In this document: positions 46,751 to 54,704 of the stretch, piece by piece | Position numbering within the stretch: position 1 is the stretch's first letter | How the letters are laid out: every line of letters begins with the position of its first letter | Source: Polymorphobacter fuscus | GTDB lineage: Bacteria; Pseudomonadota; Alphaproteobacteria; Sphingomonadales; Sphingomonadaceae | Direction of reading: 5' to 3' | Length of the DNA: 64,000 nucleotides | Assembly (NCBI RefSeq): GCF_011927825.1 | Contig: NZ_JAATJI010000001.1 | Location: forward strand, 620,001-684,000 | Program-made: the position numbers and the translations under genes | The notes under the pieces: generated by a model | The model's input: the letters and a program-made list of their open reading frames with translations, nothing else | The model's database searches: none | What the model was told of the DNA's origin: nothing

Positions 46751-46833
46751 GGAACCTCCTTGTTGAACAACAAGAGGTTGCGCGCGCCGACAGGCACGGT
46801 CTTGCAATCAGCCAACGGATCGAAACCCATCAC
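46723..46833 (-). CDS. Possible leader ORF overlapping the btuB start
   Basis: Short frame of 36 codons (GTG 46833 or ATG 46830), preceded by a full AAGGAGG at 46848-46842 eight bases before the GTG. It reads through the btuB ribosome-binding hairpin and stops 28 bases inside btuB in another frame. Encoded residues begin MGFDPLADCKTVPVG. There is no homology I recognise, and it may not be made; the strong Shine-Dalgarno and the overlap are what make it notable. Confidence 0.35.
   Translation of the reverse strand: MMGFDPLADCKTVPVGARNLLLFNKEVPCVFSFPFC
46753..46779 (-). promoter_or_regulatory. Hairpin sequestering the btuB ribosome binding site
   Basis: On the minus strand AACCTCTTGTTG and CAACAAGGAGGTT are complementary with one bulged G and a two-base loop, so AAGGAGG of btuB is paired with its own anti-Shine-Dalgarno. 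This fits the expression platform of a translation-controlling cobalamin riboswitch, although it lies 136 bases after the aptamer. Confidence 0.6.
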
Positions 46834-46914
46834 GCACGCCACCTCCTTCGATGTCGTCACGCGAGGGGATCCCCCCGATCACACCAAACACCCCGTTGGC
46901 GCAAAGGACCGACC

Positions 46915-47096
46915 GCGTCAGGCAGGTCTCCTGGCTCCCGGGTCGTCACGTCCGCCCCGCCTTCCCGGCCGCTTGCGCGGCCAGTGGCACGATGGGGCGA
47001 CCGCTCGCCGGTCACAGTTGCGGGCACAGCCCCGGATTGCAGGCACAAATCCTGCTCCCGGGTTCCCTATTATTTCCATTTCTGGAAACCTGACGC
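46915..47096 (-). promoter_or_regulatory. Cobalamin (adenosylcobalamin) riboswitch of the btuB-cob operon
   Basis: On the minus strand the leader contains the whole aptamer in order: P1 GCGTCAGG (47096-47089) pairing perfectly with CCTGACGC (46922-46915), the AATAATAGGGAA segment, GGGGCTGTGCCCGCAACTGTGA, GCCACTGG, GGGAAGGC and the B12 box GCCAGGAGACCTGCC at 46935-46921. It should repress btuB and the genes behind it when adenosylcobalamin is plentiful. No T-rich terminator follows, so control is probably at translation of btuB. Confidence 0.93.
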
Positions 47097-47102
47097 AAAG
47101 GC

Positions 47103-47131
47103 TCGATATTCGGGCAAGTGCGAAAGGGCAA
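47103..47131 (-). promoter_or_regulatory. Candidate promoter of the btuB-cob operon
   Basis: TTGCCC (47131-47126), 17 bases, TATCGA (47108-47103) on the minus strand. A start seven bases downstream would fall at about 47096, the first base of the riboswitch P1 stem. The -35 element overlaps the ribosome binding site region of divergent cobU. Confidence 0.4.
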
Positions 47132-47133
47132 GC

Positions 47134-47649
47134 GTGGCAATTACCGAATTGACTTTTTACCTCGGCGGCGCCCGGTCGGGCAAAAGCCGCCGCGCACAGG
47201 CCCATGCCGAGCGCCTTTCCGGCGACCTCGTCTACCTCGCGACCGGCCAGGCGTTCGACGCCGAAATGGCCGATCGAATCGCCCGCCACCGTGCCGATCG
47301 CGGGCCGCGCTGGCGCACGGTCGATTGCCCGATCGACCTGCCGGGTGCGGTCGCCCGCGAGGCGGTTGCCGGCCAGGTCGTGCTGGTCGATTGCCTCACG
47401 CTCTGGACCAGCAATGTCCTGCTCGCCGACGGCGACATGGACGCCGCCACCGACAATCTGCTCGGCGCTCTCGCCGCTTCCGCCGGCCCCGTCATCCTGG
47501 TCAGCAACGAGGTCGGCCTGGGGATCGTCCCCGACAATGCGCTGGCCCGCCGCTTCCGCGACGCCGCCGGGCGGCTGCACCAGGCGGTCGCCGCACGCGC
47601 CGACGCCGTCCATTTCGTCGCCGCCGGGTTGGCGCTCCAGCTCAAATAA
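47134..47649 (+). CDS. cobU: Adenosylcobinamide kinase / adenosylcobinamide-phosphate guanylyltransferase
   Basis: Bifunctional enzyme preparing AdoCbi-GDP for CobS. 171 residues from a GTG at 47134 with AAAGGG upstream. P-loop LGGARSGKSRRAQ at the N-terminus, VYLATGQAFDAEMADRIARHRADRG with the guanylated histidine region, VLVDCLTLWTSNVL and the diagnostic SNEVGLGIVP. Transcribed away from btuB, so its promoter must lie within the DNA that encodes the riboswitch on the other strand; I see no riboswitch of its own. Ends 5 bases from the convergent acyl-CoA dehydrogenase. Confidence 0.94.
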   Translation: MAITELTFYLGGARSGKSRRAQAHAERLSGDLVYLATGQAFDAEMADRIARHRADRGPRWRTVDCPIDLPGAVAREAVAGQVVLVDCLTLWTSNVLLADGDMDAATDNLLGALAASAGPVILVSNEVGLGIVPDNALARRFRDAAGRLHQAVAARADAVHFVAAGLALQLK

Positions 47650-47654
47650 CCGCT

Positions 47655-48917
47655 CTAGTGGCGTTCCAGCTCGGCGCGGCCGACCACCATGTGGTGGACT
47701 TCATCAGGGCCATCGGCAAAGCGCAGGTGGCGGACATCGGTGTACATCGCCGACAAGGGGCTCCACTGCGACACGCCCGTCGCGCCATGGATCTGCATCG
47801 CCTGGTCGATAATCGTCGCGACCTTTTCCGGCACCATCGCCTTGACCATGCTGACCCACACCCGCGCCTCGCGGTTGCCGAGCACGTCCATGGCGCGCGC
47901 CGCCTTCAGCACCATCAGCCGCATCGCCTCGATCTCGATCCGCGCCCGCGACACGGTTTCCAGGTTCTTGCCGAGCTGGATGATCGGCTTGCCGAACGCC
48001 ACCCGCGATGTTGCGCGCTTGACCATCAGGTCGAGCGCCTTTTCGGCCTGCCCGATGGCGCGCATGCAATGGTGGATGCGCCCCGGCCCGAGCCGCACCT
48101 GCGAAATCTCGAACCCCCGCCCGACGCCGAGCAGGATATTCTCCTCGGGCACGCGCACGTTCTCCAGCTTGATGTGCATGTGCCCGCGCGGCGCATGGTC
48201 ATGGCCGAACACCGTCATCGGCCCCAGCACCTGGACGCCGGGCGTGTCCATCGGCACCAGGATCTGCGACTGCTGGCCGGAAGCGGGCCCGTCGGGGTTG
48301 GTCTTGACCATGCAGATCATGATCTTGCAGCGCGAGTCACCGGCGCCGGAAATATAATATTTCTCGCCGTTGATGACCCATTCGCCGTTTTCGAGCACGG
48401 CCCGGGTGCTGATGTTCTTGGCATCCGACGAGGCGACGCCCGGCTCGGTCATCGCATAGCAGCTGCGGATTTCGCCGTTAAGCAATGGCTTCAGCCAGCG
48501 CTCCTTCTGCGCCTCGGTGCCGACCCGCTCCAGCACTTCCATGTTGCCGGTGTCGGGCGCCGAACAGTTGAGCGTCTCGGACGCCAGCGGCTGCTTGCCG
48601 AGCTCGGCGGCGATATAGGCATAGTCGAGGTTGCTCAGCCCCTTGCCGATCTCGGAATCGGGCAGGAAGAAATTCCACAGCCCCGATTGCTTGGCCTTGT
48701 TCTTGGCGGTTTCAAGCAGTTCGAGCTGCCCCGGCGCCCAGCTCCAGCGGTCGGCACGGCCTTCCCCGAGGCGATAAAATTCCTCGGCGATCGGTTCGAC
48801 ATTCTCGGCAATGTGCCGCTTGACCGCGTCGAACAGGGGCTGCGATTCGGGCGACATGGCAAGCTGGTTGAGCGCCGCCTCGGTTTCGGGGCTCGTCGTC
48901 GGCAGAACATGCAGCAT
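47655..48917 (-). CDS. Acyl-CoA dehydrogenase (ACAD10/11-like)
   Basis: 420-residue FAD enzyme oxidising acyl-CoA to enoyl-CoA. N-terminal helical domain, middle beta domain with CYAMTEPGVASSDAKNI and WVINGEKYYISGAGD, and C-terminal helices with RVAFGKPIIQLG, AMQIHGATGVSQWSPL and RHLRFADGPDEVHHMVVGR. The RFADGPDEVH ending and the long N-terminus place it in the ACAD10/11-like branch rather than with short-chain enzymes; substrate length is unknown. Divergent from the SDR gene across 145 bases. Confidence 0.93.
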   Translation of the reverse strand: MLHVLPTTSPETEAALNQLAMSPESQPLFDAVKRHIAENVEPIAEEFYRLGEGRADRWSWAPGQLELLETAKNKAKQSGLWNFFLPDSEIGKGLSNLDYAYIAAELGKQPLASETLNCSAPDTGNMEVLERVGTEAQKERWLKPLLNGEIRSCYAMTEPGVASSDAKNISTRAVLENGEWVINGEKYYISGAGDSRCKIMICMVKTNPDGPASGQQSQILVPMDTPGVQVLGPMTVFGHDHAPRGHMHIKLENVRVPEENILLGVGRGFEISQVRLGPGRIHHCMRAIGQAEKALDLMVKRATSRVAFGKPIIQLGKNLETVSRARIEIEAMRLMVLKAARAMDVLGNREARVWVSMVKAMVPEKVATIIDQAMQIHGATGVSQWSPLSAMYTDVRHLRFADGPDEVHHMVVGRAELERH

Positions 48918-49062
48918 CGGGTCGGTCCTTCACCACGCGGCCAATCCCGGCCGCTCACACCCACAGGCTGCGCCAAGCCACCGCAGCGCGCCACCCGGCA
49001 TTTGGGCAGGTTTGCAGCCGGAGCGGCTGTGGAGGCATGATCGCGGCAAAGGGAGACCCGCC

Positions 49063-49827
49063 ATGAACCTTGCCGACAAGACCATCGTCATCACCGGCGC
49101 CGCCGGCGGCATCGGCGCCGCGCTGGCGCACCGTTTCGCTGCGGAAGGGGTGCGGCTGATCGTCTGCGCCGACATCGACGGCGACGGCGCCGCCGCCACC
49201 GCAGCCGCGGTCGGTGGCGTCGGCATCCGCACCGACGTGTCGCGGGAAGCCGATATCCAGCAGCTGATCGAAACCGTCGAAGCCGACCATGGTCCCATCG
49301 ACCTGTTCTGCTCCAACGCCGGCATCGGCATCGGCGGCGGTGCGGAGGCCAGCAACGACGGCTGGCAGCGCATCTGGGAGATCAATGTCATGGCGCATGT
49401 CTGGGCGGCGCGCCACTTGGTGCCGCGGATGATCGCGCGCGGCGGCGGCTATCTGATGAACACGGCGTCGGCGGCCGGGCTGTTGTCGCAGATCGGCTCG
49501 GCGCCCTATGCCGTCACCAAGCACGCCGCCGTCGGCCTCGCCGAATGGCTGGCGCTGACGCATGGCGACGACGGCATCAAGGTGTCCGTCCTCTGCCCCC
49601 AGGCCGTCCGCACCGCGATGACGGCGGGCAACCCGGACGGCGTCGCCAGCATCGACGGCATGATGGAGCCGGAGGTGCTGGCCGAATGTTGCGTGCGGGC
49701 ACTGGCGGACGAGACCTTCCTCATCCTGCCGCACCCCGAAGTGCTCGATTACATGCGCCGCAAGACAGCCGATTACGACCGCTGGATCGGCGGCATGCGC
49801 AAACTGAACCGGGCGTATCGGGGTTAG
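49063..49827 (+). CDS. Short-chain dehydrogenase/reductase
   Basis: 254-residue NAD(P)-dependent oxidoreductase. Nucleotide loop TGAAGGIG at 11-18, aspartate CADID favouring NAD, NAG strand (CSNAGIGIGG), catalytic serine in NTASAAGLL and YAVTKHA for the Tyr-Lys pair. GGGAGA seven bases before ATG 49063 supports the start. Next to an acyl-CoA dehydrogenase, which suggests a role in lipid or acyl-CoA breakdown, but that is only positional. Confidence 0.92.
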   Translation: MNLADKTIVITGAAGGIGAALAHRFAAEGVRLIVCADIDGDGAAATAAAVGGVGIRTDVSREADIQQLIETVEADHGPIDLFCSNAGIGIGGGAEASNDGWQRIWEINVMAHVWAARHLVPRMIARGGGYLMNTASAAGLLSQIGSAPYAVTKHAAVGLAEWLALTHGDDGIKVSVLCPQAVRTAMTAGNPDGVASIDGMMEPEVLAECCVRALADETFLILPHPEVLDYMRRKTADYDRWIGGMRKLNRAYRG

Positions 49828-49953
49828 GGTCACGTTTCAGAACGTCCCTTCGGCGACAGGCGACCCAAAGTGGTCCAAAGCTGATGTTTTGCTGCCATCT
49901 CGATGGGGCTTCGAATGACGGAAGCTGGGACTTGGCGGCCATTCACTACGGCT

Positions 49954-49987
49954 GCGGCGAATGACAGCTTCCGCCCAGTAGCGGCCG
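49954..49987 (-). repeat. Degenerate intergenic repeat, left copy
   Basis: Read on the minus strand, CGGCCGCTACTGGGCGGAAG then CTGTCATTCGCCGC resembles the right copy at 50726-50760 in the opposite orientation. Part of it (CAGCTTCC, 49965-49972) also forms an inverted pair with GGAAGCTG at 49920-49927. Confidence 0.4.
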
Positions 49988-50042
49988 CTTGGACGCCCTT
50001 GTAAAGATGCCGAAACCAGACATTGCAGGTGGCCCGGTTTTT

Positions 50043-50627
50043 ATGTCGTCGCGCCGAGAAATCTATCTGATCAGGCATGGCGAAACAGAGTGGAACGCCG
50101 CTGGACGCTTTCAAGGCATCCTCGATTCTCGCCTGACCGAAAAGGGAGTGGCACAGGCCGAAGCATATGGGCGACACCTCGCGACGGTTTCAACCAAGAT
50201 CGAAAAGTTGGTAGCAAGCCCATTGGGCAGGGTTCGCGAGACCACCGCCATCATTCAGTCTTTTGGCAGATTTCCAGAGGCACAGTGGGATCATCGAATT
50301 GCCGAGGTTTCGGTTGGGTCTTGGGATGGACTTACGCACGCTGACATCGAGGCTCAGTGGCCGGGGCTGTTGAACGGATCGACACCATTCGACTGGTTTT
50401 TCCGATCGCCGGACGGCGAAACCTACGACGCCGCCATGGCGCGAGTCATCGAGTGGCTGGATAGCTTGTCGGGTGTCGTTCTTGCCGTGTCGCATGGACT
50501 GACAGGCCGCCTAATTCGGGGAGCCTATCTCAATCTGATGATGGATCATGCACTCAGCTTGCCCGTTCCGCAGGACGTGATCTGGCGATTAGCCGACACA
50601 CGCATTGAGCCGATCCGCGTCTCTTGA
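50043..50627 (+). CDS. Histidine phosphatase (phosphoglycerate mutase-like)
   Basis: 194 residues. Catalytic block IYLIRHGETEWNAAGRFQG, second arginine/acid region ASPLGRVRETTAII and EVSVGSWDGLTHADIE, second histidine in LAVSHGLTGRLIRG. ATG 50043 starts four residues before the catalytic strand, as in relatives. Its codon use differs from every neighbour: many TTG, GTA, AGG, CCA and GCA codons and visibly lower GC, and the flanking 150-200 bases on both sides look non-coding and share a degenerate repeat. The substrate is unknown; it is unrelated in sequence detail to the cobC-like gene. Confidence 0.88.
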   Translation: MSSRREIYLIRHGETEWNAAGRFQGILDSRLTEKGVAQAEAYGRHLATVSTKIEKLVASPLGRVRETTAIIQSFGRFPEAQWDHRIAEVSVGSWDGLTHADIEAQWPGLLNGSTPFDWFFRSPDGETYDAAMARVIEWLDSLSGVVLAVSHGLTGRLIRGAYLNLMMDHALSLPVPQDVIWRLADTRIEPIRVS

Positions 50628-50725
50628 AGCCGGACCAACCCCAGTGTCCTCTTTCCCAGGGCGGCTGACGCTAAGCTGTCTGTCTCATATCCACGAAAGC
50701 CGCCATTGCCATGCCCAATGTCGAA

Positions 50726-50760
50726 CGACCGGCTATGGGTCGAGAACTGCCATTGCCGCC
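50726..50760 (+). repeat. Degenerate intergenic repeat, right copy
   Basis: CGACCGGCTATGGGTCGAG then AACTGCCATTGCCGCC. Compared with the left copy (49954-49987, opposite strand) the core GGCTA-TGGG-CG(A)-(A)CTG-CATT-GCCGC is shared with several changes. Confidence 0.4.
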
Positions 50761-50786
50761 ACAGGTAGTCAGGGTCAGATTTTGAC

Positions 50787-53126
50787 CTAGCGCCCGATCA
50801 GCGCATCCGCCATCGCCGCCACGATCGCATCCACGTCGAGGCGATATTCGCGGTACAGGTCCGGCAGGTCCCCCGTCTGCCCGAAGCGGTCGACGCCGAG
50901 CGGCACCACCCTCTGCCCGCGCACGCCGCCGAGCCACGATAGCGCCGCCGGCGACCCGTCGAGCAACGTCACCAGCCGGGCGCCGGCGGGCAGTGCACCG
51001 AGCAAAGTCTCGACATGCGACGGCGCGGCGCCGTCCGCCCAGCGCGCGGCCCCCGCCGCGCTCCAGCCGCGGTGCAGCAGGTCGGGTGAGGTCACGACCA
51101 GCAGGCCGAGACCCGGCACATCGTCCTGCAACGCCTCCCACGCGGCCAGCGCTTCGGGCAGCAGCGCCCCCATCGCGACGATCGCGGCCTCCGCGGCATC
51201 GCCCGGCGGCTTCAGCCAATAGCCGCCGGCGATCGTCCCCTGCCGCCAGGCGTCGTCGGTCCGCACCGGCTGGACCAGGTTGCGCGTCGTCAACCGCAGA
51301 TAGACCGAGCCGCCGTCCGCCGCCTGCAGATGCCCGAAGCTCCAGTGCATCAGCGCCGCCAGTTCGTCGGCATAGGCCGGCTCGAACATCGTCAGCCCTG
51401 GCTGCCCCATGGCGATCAACGGCGGGTTGATCGACTGGTGCGCCCCGCCTTCGGGCGCCAGCGTCAGCCCTGATGGCGTCGCCACCAGCAGGAAGCGTGC
51501 GTCCTGGTAACAGGCATAGTTCAGCGCATCGAGCCCGCGCGCGATAAACGGATCATAGACCGTGCCCACCGGAATCAGCCGGGTGCCGAACAGCGGCGCC
51601 GCCAGCCCGAACGCCGCGAGGACGAGGAACAGGTTGTTCTCGGCAATCCCAAGTTCGACATGCTGGCCGGCGCTGCCCCCCGCCCATTTCTGCGGGCTGG
51701 GGATCCTGGCGGCGCGAAACACATCGGCAAGGTCGGCGCGCCGGAACAGCCCGCGGGCGTTGACCCAGGGCCCGAGGTTGGTCGACACCGTCACATCGGG
51801 CGACGTCGTGACGATCCGCTCCGCCATTGCCCCGCCGGCCTTGGCGATCTCCAGCAGGATCCGCCCGAACGCCGCCTGGGTCGATTGTTCCGCGCCATCG
51901 GGCGCCGCAATGTCGGGCACCGGCACCGGGTCGAAACCATGGTCGCGCGGCAGCCGGGCCGCCGGGGATGCCGCGACAAAGTCCTGCAACACCCCCAGCT
52001 GGTTCCCGCCGACGCCCGCCCAGCGGTCCCATTCCGCCCCTGGCGCGATCCCCAGCGAGTCCCGCAACGCCTCCATCTGCCCCGCATTCATCTGCCCGGC
52101 GTGGTTGTCCTTGTGTCCCGCCAGCGGCAGCCCCTTGCCCTTGACGGTATAGGCGATGATCAGCGCCGGCCGGTCGCTCGCCGCCGCCTCGGCATAGGCC
52201 GCCAGCAACGATTGAACACAATGGCCGCCAAGGTCGGTCATCAGCCGCGCCAGTTCATCGTCATCGCGCGCGTCGAGCAGCGCCCGCACGTCGCCCGCAT
52301 CGCCGATATCGGCGAGCAACCGCGCCCGCCACGCCCCGCCGCCCTGATAGGTCAGCGCCGCATAATCGACATTGGGGCAGCCATCGATCCACGCTTCCAG
52401 CGCTGCCCCACCCGGCTCGGCGAAGGCCGCCTGCAACCGCCGGCCGTGCTTCAGCGTGATCACCCGCCAGCCGCAGGTTTCGAAAATATCGTCGAAGCGC
52501 CGGAACATCCGGTCGGCAGTGGTATGGTCGAGACTCTGGCGGTTGTAGTCGACAATCCACCAGCAGTTGCGGATGTCGTGCTTGTAGCCTTCGATCAGGC
52601 ATTCGTAGATATTGCCCTCGTCGAGCTCGGCATCGCCCATCAGCGCGATCATCCGCCCGGTATCGGCCGCCGCCAGCCGGCCGTGTGCCACCAGATAGTC
52701 CTGCACCAGGCTGGCAAAGGCCGTCACCGCCACGCCCAGCCCGACGCTGCCGGTGGAAAAATCCACCGGGATGCTGTCCTTGGTCCGCGACGGATAGCTT
52801 TGCGCCCCGCCCAGCCCGCGAAACGCCTTCAGCTTTTCCAGGCTCTGGCTGCCGACGAGATAATGGATGGCATGCAGCAACGGGCTGGCGTGCGGCTTGA
52901 CCGCGACCCGGTCGTTGGGGCCGAGCCCGGCGAAATACAGGCTCGCCATGATCGTCGACATCGACGCGCACGACGCCTGGTGGCCGCCGACCTTGATCCC
53001 GTCACGGCTGGGTCGCAGGTGATTGGCATTGTGGATCGTCCACGCCGACAGCCAGCGCAGCCGGTCGTCGAGTGTTTCGATAAGCGCAATCGTATCGGCA
53101 TCGGCACCAATGTCTGTATCGGTCAT
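50787..53126 (-). CDS. Thiamin-diphosphate enzyme, AceE/transketolase-like
   Basis: 779-residue ThDP-dependent enzyme. The cofactor motif is MGDAELDEGNIYECLIEGYK with the trailing IVDYN; GGHQASCASMSTIMASL, YPSRTKDSIPVDFSTGSVGLG and NRQSLDHTTADRMFRRFDDIFETCGWRVI follow the order of homodimeric pyruvate dehydrogenase E1 (AceE: GGHMASFQSSATI, GDGEMDEPE, NLQRLDGPV, FEGAGWNVI). The middle pyrimidine-binding domain has QHVELGIAENNLF with the catalytic glutamate. It is shorter than AceE (about 890), and no E2/E3 gene is adjacent, so a transketolase-like or orphan 2-oxoacid role is open. ATG 53126 lies one base after the lipoprotein stop. Confidence 0.8.
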   Translation of the reverse strand: MTDTDIGADADTIALIETLDDRLRWLSAWTIHNANHLRPSRDGIKVGGHQASCASMSTIMASLYFAGLGPNDRVAVKPHASPLLHAIHYLVGSQSLEKLKAFRGLGGAQSYPSRTKDSIPVDFSTGSVGLGVAVTAFASLVQDYLVAHGRLAAADTGRMIALMGDAELDEGNIYECLIEGYKHDIRNCWWIVDYNRQSLDHTTADRMFRRFDDIFETCGWRVITLKHGRRLQAAFAEPGGAALEAWIDGCPNVDYAALTYQGGGAWRARLLADIGDAGDVRALLDARDDDELARLMTDLGGHCVQSLLAAYAEAAASDRPALIIAYTVKGKGLPLAGHKDNHAGQMNAGQMEALRDSLGIAPGAEWDRWAGVGGNQLGVLQDFVAASPAARLPRDHGFDPVPVPDIAAPDGAEQSTQAAFGRILLEIAKAGGAMAERIVTTSPDVTVSTNLGPWVNARGLFRRADLADVFRAARIPSPQKWAGGSAGQHVELGIAENNLFLVLAAFGLAAPLFGTRLIPVGTVYDPFIARGLDALNYACYQDARFLLVATPSGLTLAPEGGAHQSINPPLIAMGQPGLTMFEPAYADELAALMHWSFGHLQAADGGSVYLRLTTRNLVQPVRTDDAWRQGTIAGGYWLKPPGDAAEAAIVAMGALLPEALAAWEALQDDVPGLGLLVVTSPDLLHRGWSAAGAARWADGAAPSHVETLLGALPAGARLVTLLDGSPAALSWLGGVRGQRVVPLGVDRFGQTGDLPDLYREYRLDVDAIVAAMADALIGR

Positions 53127-53127
53127 C

Positions 53128-54579
53128 TCATCCCCGCACCGGATCGAATCGCAGCGTCGCGGTGCCGCGCGCATCGACGGGCAGGTACAGCCCCTGCCCC
53201 GCCGCGACCAGCGTGCCATTGGTCACGGCGTCGATTCCGACCGACAGGCGAAAATCGCCGAGCCGACGGTCGGCCAGTGCCGTGCCGGCATTGCCAAGCG
53301 CCGCCTGGTAGGACGCGGTCAGGTCCTGTGACAGCGCCCGGGCCAGCTGGTCGCGCACCACCCGCGATCGCGCCACCGCCAGCAGGATGCGGAAACTGGC
53401 GCTGTCGGGCGACCCGGTGATCGCGACATCGCGGATTTCCAGCACCTGCGAGCCCGGCCGGTTATACGGCTTCAGCGTGATCCAGACCGTGCCGCGCGGG
53501 CGGATCCACTGGCGGCGGGTCGATGCCGTCATCGTCAGCCCGATCGCCAGCCGCCCGCCATCGGTGGCGTGGATGCGAACCGCGCCGAACTCGGGTTGCA
53601 CATCCCCCAGCCCCCGCACCGCAAGCGGCGGCGATTCGACATTCTTGAGCGCCGCCGCGACGATCGCCTCCAGCCCCGTATAATCGGCCACCACCGGCAC
53701 ATGCGCGCGAAACGCCGAAAGCCCGTCGGCCGGAATCGCGGCCGGCGGCGGCAGCGGCGTGGCAGCCGGAGCCGCTGGTTGCGTCCCGACGAACGTCTCC
53801 GTCAACGCCGTCGCGCCCAGCCCGAGCGTCAACGCACCATCGGCAATCGCGTAATTGGCAAAATGCAGCTGTTGCGGCGTCACCCGCAGCCAGACCTGCG
53901 GCGCGGCCGGGTTGACCGGCACCACGGTGAAGCCCTGGCGCCACGCCGCCGCCAGCCGGGCGCGCGGCTGCAGCTTTTCAAGGCATTCCGGCACGGCCGC
54001 CTCCAGCCGGGCGATCAACCCGGCAAGCAGCGGGTCGGCCGCCGCTGCCACGCTGATCCGCCGGCCGAGCACGTCGATGTCCGGCGCCCGGGTCCAGCGA
54101 TAGGTGACAGCGACATCGGCGACCGGCTGCCAATCCCCGACAATGTCGAGCGCCACCCGCGCCTCGACTTCGGCTGCTGCCGCGACCGGTGTCGACCCTG
54201 TCAAACGGGTCACGACCGTGCCGGATACCGGCACCGACAACAGCAACACATTGCCGTCGATGCCGGTAACGCGGATCGGGCCACGATCGACACTGCCGGT
54301 GAACTGGCACCCGATGCGGGCAGCGACGCCGGCCCCGGCGCACGCCGCCTGCTGCGCGTCCGTAGACGTGATACGCGCCGGCACCCGGTCGTTGAGCAGC
54401 CTTTCGAGTTCGGCGATGCGCGCGGTCACCGGGATGGCGATGGTCGATGCCTGCGCCGGGACCAGCAGTGGCGTCGTCACCCTTGCGGGTTCTGGGTTGG
54501 CGACATTGCGGCTGCACGCCGCCAGCAGCACCAGGAGCACGAATGGCGCAAGGCGGCGCACGACGACAGGACCCAGCAT
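53128..54579 (-). CDS. DUF4403 lipoprotein
   Basis: 483-residue predicted lipoprotein: hydrophobic signal then lipobox LLAAC (C22). The mature part is beta-rich with two similar halves (RVALDIVGDWQPVADVAVTYRW and RGTVWITLKPYN...QVLEIRDVAI) and matches the DUF4403 family, whose function is unknown. It directly precedes the AceE/transketolase-like gene (1-base gap). Whether it stays in the inner membrane or goes to the outer one cannot be read from the +2 residue (Ser) alone, though Ser usually permits outer-membrane sorting. Confidence 0.8.
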   Translation of the reverse strand: MLGPVVVRRLAPFVLLVLLAACSRNVANPEPARVTTPLLVPAQASTIAIPVTARIAELERLLNDRVPARITSTDAQQAACAGAGVAARIGCQFTGSVDRGPIRVTGIDGNVLLLSVPVSGTVVTRLTGSTPVAAAAEVEARVALDIVGDWQPVADVAVTYRWTRAPDIDVLGRRISVAAAADPLLAGLIARLEAAVPECLEKLQPRARLAAAWRQGFTVVPVNPAAPQVWLRVTPQQLHFANYAIADGALTLGLGATALTETFVGTQPAAPAATPLPPPAAIPADGLSAFRAHVPVVADYTGLEAIVAAALKNVESPPLAVRGLGDVQPEFGAVRIHATDGGRLAIGLTMTASTRRQWIRPRGTVWITLKPYNRPGSQVLEIRDVAITGSPDSASFRILLAVARSRVVRDQLARALSQDLTASYQAALGNAGTALADRRLGDFRLSVGIDAVTNGTLVAAGQGLYLPVDARGTATLRFDPVRG

Positions 54580-54704
54580 GATGCGGCGATCTCCGGATTC
54601 GTTGCGCCGCCGGGCTTATGCCACCACCCACCCGCGATTGCGATAGCATCGGCGCCGGTCCATGATGCGGGAAGCACGGCAAAAGGCCGGCGGGGGGAAA
54701 CGAC

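Noticed and set aside
46860..46914. GC-rich stem around GGGGATCCCC as an intrinsic terminator of the riboswitch
   Set aside because: The palindrome is short and no U tract follows; translational control fits better.
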